A stretch of DNA of 64,000 nucleotides. Origin: Gracilibacillus salitolerans. GTDB lineage: Bacteria > Bacillota > Bacilli > Bacillales > Amphibacillaceae. Both the position numbers and the translations under genes were made by a program. Each line of letters opens with the position of its first letter. The first letter of the stretch is position 1. The DNA lies in assembly GCF_009650095.1 (NCBI RefSeq), contig NZ_CP045915.1, positions 4,960,001 to 5,024,000 of the forward strand, given 5' to 3'. The notes beneath the pieces are model-generated. The model made no database searches, was not told the DNA's origin, and saw only the letters and a program-made list of their open reading frames with translations. Positions 9,301 through 20,636 of this stretch are shown piece by piece.

Positions 9301-9730
9301 AAACACTATAATGTAACATATAAGCACCTGTTGAACCATCTTCCCAAACATAGTCTTTGTTCCAGAAGATATCTGGCGCCCATACGGCAAAGCCTCCTGT
9401 ACTATCAGCATCATCTTCCCCTGCCCATTCAAATGATTCCGCAAGATTAGAAGATAAGTCACCATAAATCGGATTATTCTCAGGAGTTTGGTATTCCCGA
9501 TCTACTATAGAATTCCAGTTACTTAAATCAGTTGATTTAGCAACCGCTATATGCGAACCAAACACGTAATAAGTACCATCATCACCCTTAATAATAGATG
9601 GATCATGTACAGAAGCACGGTCAAAATCTTTAGTTTCTGGATTCGTTTGCTCTTCACCGAGCACAGTACTCGGTATAATGAACATCAGTAAAAGGCCAAT
9701 CATTGCTATTCTTTTTTTAAAACTTATCAT
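6347..9730 (-). CDS. wall-anchored GH43 arabinanase-like glycosidase with LamG domain
   Basis: Secreted enzyme of 1127 residues. Order of parts: signal peptide (1-25); GH43 five-bladed propeller (about 35-440) with the catalytic-type motif VHDPSI (aspartate 43), WAPDIFW and APGHNSYL; a GH43-associated C-terminal beta domain (about 455-560); a bacterial Ig-like domain (about 570-645); a LamG/concanavalin-type domain (about 650-850); a beta domain (about 870-1030); an acidic Ser/Asp/Glu-rich spacer; and an anchor LPETA (1091-1095), a hydrophobic helix and RERK. The family hydrolyses arabinan or related plant polymers; endo-arabinanase is my best guess from the domain order. The anchor ends LPETA rather than LPXTG. 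The gene stands alone and has a possible cre site upstream. Confidence 0.85.
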   Translation of the reverse strand: MISFKKRIAMIGLLLMFIIPSTVLGEEQTNPETKDFDRASVHDPSIIKGDDGTYYVFGSHIAVAKSTDLSNWNSIVDREYQTPENNPIYGDLSSNLAESFEWAGEDDADSTGGFAVWAPDIFWNKDYVWEDGSTGAYMLHYSVSSTYIRSAIGIAVSKNIEGPYEYTDTIMYSGFTNYESYDNNSDVNKHWENTNISDLIDEGVIDDVNPDWFTDEGNFNNALYTNAIDANILYDENGDLYMTYGSWSGGTFILELDKETGTPIYPGEDGETSDGRMIDRYYGTKIAGGYGRSGEGTYAVYDEDTGYYYLYITYGGLASDGGYQMRQFRSESIDGPYVDAAGNEAVFPESFDIGVGNFPGNDDHKEIGNKMMGNFLFKRDLGEEGSGVGTGYMAPGHNSYLIDEDLGKEFIVTHTRFPQEGEMHEVRVHQTFKNSDDWPVPTPYHYAGEEIEAVSETDVIGDYKYINHGKEITGELTESTWVKLNEDQTVTGAVTGTWELYDDYRVELTVDDETYDGVFIRQYDPTSDEWVMTFSAMSNEGVVVWGSHVESKNDQEVVDGIKQELNESLPERAIADITLPTLATQGTEITWESSYPEVISTEGAVNRPPFGSEDANVELTATLTLGEITETLTVTVTVPAKGEGGLSAFYDFSDGFSDRSGNQEDATVTGDRINNTGGEITFADGIVGQAAKFDGESGLKLADGLIASDQYSISLWMKPEEITEFTTTFFGARTENNWISLVPNAQNVTKVWSHNGDDWYDATSDSIIPTGEWSHFAFTVNEGEAKVYINGEEKFSDNNFPDVFTTVDAQFSLGVNFWDTPFKGLMDEVRVYDGLVLPAEEVQALYENTGTGEDDESSENGEDGQEAEDKVISKVADLEKVNNVYQTNVDTKKTIIKKEVVDQLDETAFIVLQLENVQVKIPVSILKGKEDIVFELGEVSETIKSKNTNAVSDLYDFTLTSNGEDISFDSPVTLTFKVDEEKVKNWDNLIVVYVNENGEQIEEIIPESIDSATAEVGADVSHFSIYGVFEVAGDGTSDDGSSEDENGTGSNDPSDNEGRAEDDGSTENNDETGDDSSSDNDDQTEGDGETLPETATNQYNWLALGLLLLAIGVGAFLTVRERKNTAN

Positions 9731-9760
9731 TATTGCTCTTCTCCTTTCACTTACCTATTT

Positions 9761-9774
9761 TGTAAGCGTGGTCA
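9761..9774. promoter_or_regulatory. possible CcpA cre site upstream of the GH43 gene
   Basis: TGTAAGCGTGGTCA fits the cre pattern TGNAANCGNNNNCA and lies 30 bases upstream of the start codon of the wall-anchored GH43 gene. Catabolite repression of a secreted glycosidase would be expected. One central position differs from the best consensus. Confidence 0.5.
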
Positions 9775-10160
9775 TTTTCTTAAAATATAAGTTTTTTTCG
9801 AAATTGCTATTACCTTGATGTCTAGATACTCCTTGCGTTACTCTAATATCCATGTTTAGTAGAATTTTAGAATAAATTCTTTTAAATGCATTAAGATCAT
9901 TTAACACTACTGTTTCTATATATACTTTACATTTTTGTTAATCATACTTTATAAGCAATCCTCCTTTAGTAATTACAGTTAATAAATCGCTTACATCGAG
10001 AAAGAAAAGAAACAGCACTCATACATTAGGTTACTATAAATATATATCATACTCAATATTTATGGTCATAATATAATAAATTTATTAATAAATGATGAAA
10101 TTGTTTCTGTATACGTTTAGTTTATTAAAAAGACCTGTAAGATTTATATCAAAGGTATCA

Positions 10161-10276
10161 CTGATCAAACGAAATAGACCTCCCTATTAACCACCCAAGT
10201 GACTAAGAGAGGTCTATCAAAAACAGATAGCAGTTCCCTCTGAGGAACAGCTTATCCATAACCTGTCGTTTGCAGC
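10161..10276 (-). ncRNA. decayed copy of the type I antitoxin RNA locus
   Basis: On the minus strand this stretch repeats the layout of the two loci at 58.5-59.1 kb: GGTTATGGATAAGC, a gap, then a stem-loop terminator with arms ATAGACCTCTC and GGGAGGTCTAT (10174-10217). Segments such as GGTTAATAGGGAG and TTTGATCA match the copy at 58.6-58.7 kb closely. On the plus strand only a few codons of the toxin C-terminus (V-S-L-I-K-R) remain before the terminator, so the toxin is lost. No good promoter is visible for the RNA. It is probably a relic. Confidence 0.6.
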
Positions 10277-10403
10277 AATTTTATATTTTCTTATTCTTAA
10301 AAAAACGCAGAGCGCCCGTATATTCAGGCATACAGGCTACTTCAATCCAATATTCATAATAAGGATTATCTCATCAATTTCAATTCAGCTTGTTCATTAT
10401 AAA

Positions 10404-10600
10404 TTTTGGTACTTATCCTCTTTTTTAGTTCCAAATTTAAGATATTGGGTTTCACTTTGGTACTTAAACCGGCTTTAAGTACCATATTTGATCGTTTACT
10501 TTCTGGTTTTGGTTCTTAATCGTCTTTTAAGTACTATTTTGATTTTGCGCTTCGATATTTTGGTACTTATTTTTTTAGGCTGACAATTTATACTTTCGCC
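10404..10600. repeat. 51-bp tandem repeat array with internal palindromes
   Basis: Four units begin with GGTACTT or GGTTCTT at 10408, 10459, 10511 and 10562, a period of 51-52 bases. Each holds an AT-rich inverted repeat; the second is perfect, with 10-bp arms GGTACTTAAA and TTTAAGTACC around a five-base loop (10459-10483). The fourth unit is cut short after about 20 bases and runs into further short hairpins (10596-10618 and 10631-10646). No gene lies on either strand. The array is unlike CRISPR because the whole unit, not only the palindrome, is related. Confidence 0.75.
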
Positions 10601-10648
10601 CAAGGGCATTAGGGCGATTCGTGCAGTCGCCTATTTTCTAGGCGTTCG

Positions 10649-10682
10649 GAGTAAGACAGCCGCGCAAATTTTATACTTTCTT
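10649..10682 (+). repeat. dispersed intergenic repeat, copy 1
   Basis: The last 19 bases, GCAAATTTTATACTTTCTT, occur identically at 35121-35139, and the preceding GAGTAAGACAG is matched there by GAGTTAGACAG. Both copies lie just beyond the terminator of a minus-strand gene. Weaker relatives appear at about 10272 and 10582. Confidence 0.6.
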
Positions 10683-10690
10683 GCCTTAGA

Positions 10691-10721
10691 ACAAAAGACA
10701 CCCTGATCAAACCGGGTGTCT
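10691..10721 (-). terminator. terminator of the beta-glucoside operon
   Basis: Inverted repeat GACACCC / GGGTGTC (10697-10720) ten bases after the stop codon of the last GH1 gene. On the minus strand it is followed by TTTTGTTC. Confidence 0.8.
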
Positions 10722-10730
10722 CCCAATCTT

Positions 10731-13622
<2,892 letters not shown>

Positions 13623-13674
13623 TCAGTCCCCCTATTGCTATGGGAAAAAGGAGCCTTTGAGAGCCCCTTCCCCT

Positions 13675-15603
<1,929 letters not shown>

Positions 15604-15666
15604 CTAATTAATGTTTTATGAAAGCTTTCATTTTTCATGTAAGGGGTTTATTTAGAGCAAATAAAA

Positions 15667-15751
15667 AACCTGAATGAACTGGATCATACACACATAGTGA
15701 TAGCTATGCGCTTCCAATTCATTCAGGTTATGCCCAATAAGGTAACATTCC
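15667..15751 (-). promoter_or_regulatory. RAT antiterminator site and terminator ahead of bglP
   Basis: On the minus strand the RAT-like element (15726-15751) starts GGAATGTTACC and ends GGGCATAACC, matching the LicT/SacT-type pattern with its split stem. It overlaps the first arm of a terminator (15667-15729) whose arms are AACCTGAATGAA and TTCATTCAGGTT followed by a T run. Binding of active LicT would stabilise the RAT hairpin and prevent the terminator, allowing bglP transcription. Confidence 0.85.
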
Positions 15752-15835
15752 TTACTTTTCCTATAGGTTTTGTACATTTAATTTATCATCTTCTTTCTTG
15801 CTTGTCAATCATAAATTAAATCGCTTTCCCCATTT

Positions 15836-16687
15836 TTAGTTAGTCTTTCTTTGTCGATAGGTAACGCGATGAATATGGATTGTCAAATATACCATATCAT
15901 CCTTGGTTAATACCCAATTGAAATTCTTTTCTAAAAATGTTGCTATTTTTTCTGTACATTTGTATGCTTGGTGATATTTACTTTGTACTTGCTCATAAAA
16001 GAATTCATCAATTGTCTCTTCAATATGCTCTTCACGTAAAAATCGCACCGTAAAGAAACGCAAATGAGTTAAAAACCTTTCATAATTAATAGAGTTCTCA
16101 TCTATTTCTGTTTTATAATGATATTTCACGATATTTAAAACCTTGTTGACAACATCAGTTACCTGGACGGCCATTTCCATGTTTTCCCCAGATAGCTGAC
16201 TATTGATTAAGTGTAGAGCAATTGATGCTGCCTCATCTTCATTCATTCTTATACCGGTATACTCTTCAATAATATCCAATGAGTGCAAACCAATGTCAAA
16301 TTCTTTTTTATAATATTTGCGGATCTCGAATAACAATGTGTTTTTTAGCTGAATGCCTTCCTTCATTCTTGTTATCGCAAAACTGATATGATCTGTTAAT
16401 GCAATATATAAATAATCATTCAACTTATACGGTAAAATCGACCGTGCATATTCATAAATTTCAGAAGCAATATCCAAATATTTATCTGACGTATCTTGTA
16501 ATAATTGATTTAGCTTTTCACTTGTTCCGGTATCTTGTAGGACAAAATTCTTTTCAATTTTATCTTCATCAATCCTTTGTCCCACTTTTTTCTGAAATGC
16601 TAAACCTTTCCCCATAACAACTATTTCTTGACCATGTTGGTTAGTAGTGACGACGACATTATTATTTAGCACTTTATTAATTTTCAT
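15836..16687 (-). CDS. licT: BglG/LicT-family transcriptional antiterminator
   Basis: RNA-binding antiterminator of about 283 residues. The co-antiterminator domain covers about residues 1-55 (MKINKVLNNNVVVTTNQHGQ, GKGLAFQKKVG). Two PTS regulation domains follow, with the conserved histidines in ALTDHISFAI, IALHLINSQ and LTIHIHRVTY. The ATG at 16685-16687 follows AAAGGATG by seven bases; a frame-extended start three codons earlier is less well placed. The activity of this family is set by PTS phosphorylation. The gene leads the operon and is itself preceded by a RAT/terminator, so it controls its own expression as well as bglP and the GH1 genes. Confidence 0.92.
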   Translation of the reverse strand: MKINKVLNNNVVVTTNQHGQEIVVMGKGLAFQKKVGQRIDEDKIEKNFVLQDTGTSEKLNQLLQDTSDKYLDIASEIYEYARSILPYKLNDYLYIALTDHISFAITRMKEGIQLKNTLLFEIRKYYKKEFDIGLHSLDIIEEYTGIRMNEDEAASIALHLINSQLSGENMEMAVQVTDVVNKVLNIVKYHYKTEIDENSINYERFLTHLRFFTVRFLREEHIEETIDEFFYEQVQSKYHQAYKCTEKIATFLEKNFNWVLTKDDMVYLTIHIHRVTYRQRKTN

Positions 16688-16768
16688 ATCAGTCATCCTT
16701 TTATTCGATATTTTTTTGGACGCTAAACCTATTTTACCCCAATGATAAAGGAAAAAATTAATTAAAAA

Positions 16769-16865
16769 AACCTAAGCTATGGAATAATACATACTCCTCC
16801 CATCTAATTCTGGGCGATGTACTATTCAATAACTTAGGTTTTGCCTGCTTGACCAGTAACAATCC
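16769..16865 (-). promoter_or_regulatory. RAT antiterminator site and terminator ahead of licT
   Basis: The RAT (16837-16865, minus strand) begins GGATTGTTACTGG and ends AGCAGGCAAAACC, a very close match to the classical LicT target. Its 3' end overlaps the first arm of a long terminator (16769-16840) with arms AACCTAAG and CTTAGGTT followed by seven T. This is the cleaner of the two switches in the operon. Confidence 0.9.
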
Positions 16866-16884
16866 TAAAATCACACAATAATTT

Positions 16885-16932
16885 TGTAACCGCTTTTATA
16901 ATTAATTATAACTATTTTTAAACAGATGTCAA
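16885..16932 (-). promoter_or_regulatory. sigma-A promoter of the licT-bglP operon with cre site
   Basis: On the minus strand TTGACA (16927-16932), a 16-base spacer and TATAAT (16905-16910) form a near-perfect promoter. Just downstream, 16885-16898 reads TAAAAGCGGTTACA, which matches the cre consensus at 12 of 14 positions and lies about where transcription starts. CcpA bound there would block initiation when glucose is present. Confidence 0.85.
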
Positions 16933-16952
16933 GGGTAAAAAGCGGGACTTTT

Positions 16953-16984
16953 CAATCAGTGGGGGTTTTTGACCCCACTGATTG
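16953..16984. repeat. perfect hairpin upstream of the licT promoter
   Basis: Arms CAATCAGTGGGG and CCCCACTGATTG surround a short loop. No T run follows on either strand, so it is not an ordinary terminator. It may be a regulator site or the remnant of one end of a mobile element. Confidence 0.5.
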
Positions 16985-17083
16985 TTAACGAAACCTATCA
17001 GGGAGTGACAGTCTGTTTATTCCCATTAACATCAAAATGATAGCTAAGCATCTTGTACGAAACTTATCTTTTTGGAATATTAT

Positions 17084-17135
17084 AAAAAAAGAGTGGTACC
17101 CTTCACCATTTTGTGATGGATACTACTCTTTTTTG
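17084..17135. terminator. bidirectional terminator
   Basis: Imperfect inverted repeat with outer arms AAAAAAGAGTGGTA and TACTACTCTTTTTT. On the minus strand it can end transcription from the 26.6-17.3 kb operon before it reaches licT. No plus-strand gene ends nearby. Confidence 0.75.
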
Positions 17136-17283
17136 TTTAAATAAATGGCTTTAGTCTCAGCCCATCTAAATGAAAACCTATGCCACCAAATTAATTAACT
17201 ATAAAGTGATACTTATCAGGGTGTTAGTGTTCATTACCCCCACACTTAGCTTCTTTGATTTACTTGAACCTTAAAGTGGGGTT

Positions 17284-20200
17284 TTAAGGACGATTAGCAC
17301 CGTGATAAAATCTATCGAAATGTTGTAAATGCCATGCTGCCCCTTGGTGACTTGGATTTAATTCCAACACTTGGTACAAAAATTCTTTTGTTTTTTCTTT
17401 GTTTTGTAATCCCATATATCCTAATGCCATCATGAAGAAGCAATGAACTTTATTTTTTTGCTCCATATCTTCATCAAATACGAGAAAATCAGGTAAGGAT
17501 ACAGCAAAGTAATCAATTTCTAATGTCTTGAATAATTGTGTTTCACCGTAATCTATTAGTTTATTAAATGTACCATTAGCAAGGTTACCATCATTTAATT
17601 GGCGGTGTGCAAGTCCTTGATAAAAAATCATCTCTGGTGGTTGGTCATTGTAATACATAGCATTAGTAGGATCACCAAGTCCGTGCGTTGCTTCTTTAAA
17701 ATAGTGTGTCGATTCTTCTTTTTCTTGATTAAATGAATGGGCTATACCAAGCCAATAGTTTATATCATTTTCCTGGGCGCCGTGAAGCTTGCCTTCACCT
17801 AGGTTTTCAGGAAATGTTTTCGCTTTTTGTAATAGACTTATTGCTTTACTATATTCTTGATTGTCCATTGCGGCTAATGCAAGACCGATATGGGAGGTAG
17901 TATATTGTTTGGTGATTTTCCCTTCTCCGCCTTCCCATGGATGGAATATTCTATGCTGAATCAAAGGTAATGTTTCTTGATAGTTTCCTAGAATATGTTG
18001 AAGCGTGATATATTCAACAAAAAGATCATCTCGTTCTTTCACGAGGTCCATGTGTTTTTCCATGATGTTGATCCGTTTTTCTGGTGAATGGCCTATCTTT
18101 TTGTATAATTGATCCAATTCGTAGAACACTCTTGCATCTTTTTTGTCTAGGCTGAAGGCTTTCTCTAATACTTCTTGAGCTTTTTCCTGATTGCCTAATT
18201 TATTATAATAGTAAAAAGCTAGGTTGCGAAAAGCGGTAGGAAAGGTATCCTCTATCGCAATCGATTGTTGCCAATGAATCGCGGCTTCTTCGTACCTTTT
18301 TTTATCATACATAAGATTACCAAGATAATAATGTGCCTTATCTTGTTCTGCTACGGTTTCTAATGCATCGTTTAGTACGAGATAATCATATAAATGATTA
18401 GGGAAACAATAGTCTGATGGCTGTTGGTTTGCTTGTCGATAATAGCTTTTTGCTTGACCTAAACGCCCCTGATGGTGAGCTGCATAACCAAGATAATACC
18501 CGATCATTGGGTTCGAGTCAGTTTTTATCGACGTAAGCAATAACTCGATATCTGCAAATCGTCCTGATAAAAGTAGGTCCTGTGATAAATAAAGGTAATT
18601 GCGGGTTTCCCCTCGTGTGATCTTCTCTAATGATTCCCACGCTTCTGTAGCTTTTTCTTTTTCTTCGAGTTCGATATAAATTAAATACCGTTCATATCTG
18701 GCACCAAAGTCAACTGGATCTTTTTTGATAGTTGTTAAAGTATCATCAAGCGCTTGTTCTAGATTACCTAATTGGCGGAGGCATGCTGTTCTTAGATTGC
18801 GTATAATCAGATTGTTTTGATTGATAAGAAACGCTTCATCAGCATGACTTCGTGCTGTTTCCACCTCACCGTTTTGGTAAGCGATCATCGCGAGATGACT
18901 GATCGCTTTATCCTTCCAAAGACCACTCCATGTTGCTTTGTAAAATGTGCCATATGCTTCCGTTGTTTTACCTTGCAATTGTAGACTTACACCAAGGTAG
19001 AAGTAGGGCTCCATTTCATATGGATTAGGATTGTGCCTTGTTAACGTCTCAATTGCTTTTCGTAAATGTTTTTCACTTTCTGATAATTGTCCCCTTCTTA
19101 ATAGTAACTGTCCGTATGCATTATTCATACGATAATCACTAGGATTTCGACGGAGACCTTCCAAATAATAATCGTCAGGCTCAAATGTCGCATGACGGTA
19201 TTGTTCCAAATGCTGACCAGCGAGGAAAAGATCCTCATTATGTCTTAATTTTTCTGGAGCTTCAATCGCCTTCGCTGCTTCTGGTATTTCTTCAATGGCT
19301 GGTGCTTCTGCTTGAAATTCCACTAATAGGCTATCATTCTCTGAGAAAACCTGGATCAGATAGTCATGAATTTGATCAGTTTTGTCTACTTCGAACGTTT
19401 TTATCCAGCCTTTTCCAGGTGTGGAGTTAAACGTAAACTCTTGAAAAGTTTTACCCTTATGCTTAATGATCAATTTGACGTTATGGAAAGCTGAGGTTGT
19501 ATAGACACCAGCAGTTAGTACCCCAGCATTTAATGTTAAGTTTACTGCTGCGTCTACACTGGCATTTTTGATAGCGCCTATATCTTTATATGGCATAAAA
19601 TATTGTGTGAATTGCTTTTCTTCATAAGGTTGTATCCAGGTAAAGTCAGGCTGATTATCGGTGAAGACGCCTGTCATCAGTTCTACATATGGACCATTCT
19701 CATCCGTTAGGTTACGATCCCATGCTTTACCAAAATCACCTCTTCCCCATGTCCATTGTTTTTTTCCTGGTGAAATGTGGCGATTAGCAACATGGTAAAT
19801 ACCAGATTGCTCTTTGAAATCATAACTACCAACGAAATTATAATCAGAGTGGTGCACCATATAAGACGTTGGTACAGGAATATTCTTATACTTCGAAATA
19901 TCCGCACCTGCTGAATAATCCATTTTGTAATACTCACCTGTAGCAATTGGGAATTTCGATACATCTCGCTTCCCATGATCAAAGACAAAACGAACGTCAG
20001 GTGGAAAAATAGATTGCGTATGGTCATTGACTGGAATAGCTGGATTCGCCCACCACAAAAAGGTTTGTGCCTGGCTGGTTCGGTTATATAATTGACCGGT
20101 GATTTCAATGACAGCTTTGTTAGGATGAAGCGTAAAACCTGCCATACCTTTCGTTCCATACATCCGATCGATTTCGCTCATCCAAACCGTTTGACTGCCA

Positions 20201-20622
20201 TTTTGATTCGCTTCTATCGTATATTCGACTGGACCAAATGTATTGGGACGGTGATGTTGTGGCCAGTTAAATTCAATTCCTCCCGAAATCCAAGGCCCTG
20301 CCAGTCCGACTAACGCAGGCTTGATGACTTCATTGTAATAAACAAAATCATACTCATTCGTCTTATCAAGCGCACGATAAATACGGCCACCTATTTCCGG
20401 CATTAATTCTACGTACAAGTATTCGTTCTCTAATATGACTAATCGATATGTTTTTTCTTCTTTTTGATCATATATCTTTTCAATAATCGGATGGGGATAC
20501 ACTTTTCCCGAACTTCCCTGATAGACTCTTTTTTCTAAAAACATTGGATTTTTTTCTGGTTTACCAACTGGGTAAGTCGGAATCGTTACATCCCGCTCAT
20601 ACACTTTTACTTTTGTTGTCAC
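17284..20622 (-). CDS. DUF5107 domain protein with long TPR array
   Basis: A cytoplasmic protein (no signal peptide) of 1112 residues. The first 400 residues form a DUF5107 domain, related to aldose-epimerase-like beta-sandwich folds, with ELMPEIGGRIYRALDK and GGIEFNWPQHH visible. A second beta region reaches to about 440. From about 480 to 1100 the chain is helical with a dozen or more TPR units (for example NAYGQLLLRRGQLSESEKHL and ALDDTLTTIKKDP). DUF5107-TPR proteins occur beside sugar importers and glycosidases, as here, but their activity is not known; carbohydrate binding or mutarotase-like action with protein scaffolding is plausible. It is the last gene of the operon, 14 bases after the GH2 gene. 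Confidence 0.8.
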   Translation of the reverse strand: MTTKVKVYERDVTIPTYPVGKPEKNPMFLEKRVYQGSSGKVYPHPIIEKIYDQKEEKTYRLVILENEYLYVELMPEIGGRIYRALDKTNEYDFVYYNEVIKPALVGLAGPWISGGIEFNWPQHHRPNTFGPVEYTIEANQNGSQTVWMSEIDRMYGTKGMAGFTLHPNKAVIEITGQLYNRTSQAQTFLWWANPAIPVNDHTQSIFPPDVRFVFDHGKRDVSKFPIATGEYYKMDYSAGADISKYKNIPVPTSYMVHHSDYNFVGSYDFKEQSGIYHVANRHISPGKKQWTWGRGDFGKAWDRNLTDENGPYVELMTGVFTDNQPDFTWIQPYEEKQFTQYFMPYKDIGAIKNASVDAAVNLTLNAGVLTAGVYTTSAFHNVKLIIKHKGKTFQEFTFNSTPGKGWIKTFEVDKTDQIHDYLIQVFSENDSLLVEFQAEAPAIEEIPEAAKAIEAPEKLRHNEDLFLAGQHLEQYRHATFEPDDYYLEGLRRNPSDYRMNNAYGQLLLRRGQLSESEKHLRKAIETLTRHNPNPYEMEPYFYLGVSLQLQGKTTEAYGTFYKATWSGLWKDKAISHLAMIAYQNGEVETARSHADEAFLINQNNLIIRNLRTACLRQLGNLEQALDDTLTTIKKDPVDFGARYERYLIYIELEEKEKATEAWESLEKITRGETRNYLYLSQDLLLSGRFADIELLLTSIKTDSNPMIGYYLGYAAHHQGRLGQAKSYYRQANQQPSDYCFPNHLYDYLVLNDALETVAEQDKAHYYLGNLMYDKKRYEEAAIHWQQSIAIEDTFPTAFRNLAFYYYNKLGNQEKAQEVLEKAFSLDKKDARVFYELDQLYKKIGHSPEKRINIMEKHMDLVKERDDLFVEYITLQHILGNYQETLPLIQHRIFHPWEGGEGKITKQYTTSHIGLALAAMDNQEYSKAISLLQKAKTFPENLGEGKLHGAQENDINYWLGIAHSFNQEKEESTHYFKEATHGLGDPTNAMYYNDQPPEMIFYQGLAHRQLNDGNLANGTFNKLIDYGETQLFKTLEIDYFAVSLPDFLVFDEDMEQKNKVHCFFMMALGYMGLQNKEKTKEFLYQVLELNPSHQGAAWHLQHFDRFYHGANRP

Positions 20623-20636
20623 AGTATCCTTCCTCC

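Noticed and set aside
10404..10600. Possible CRISPR array
   Set aside because: The units are 51-52 bases apart, but similarity runs through the whole unit and there are no unique spacers or cas genes.
15610..15630. ATGAAAGCTTTCAT palindrome upstream of bglP as a cre site
   Set aside because: It lacks the central CG of the cre consensus.
17220..17283. CCCCAC / GTGGGG inverted repeat as terminator of the DUF5107 gene
   Set aside because: Long loop and no T tract on the minus strand; the hairpin at 17084-17135 is much better.
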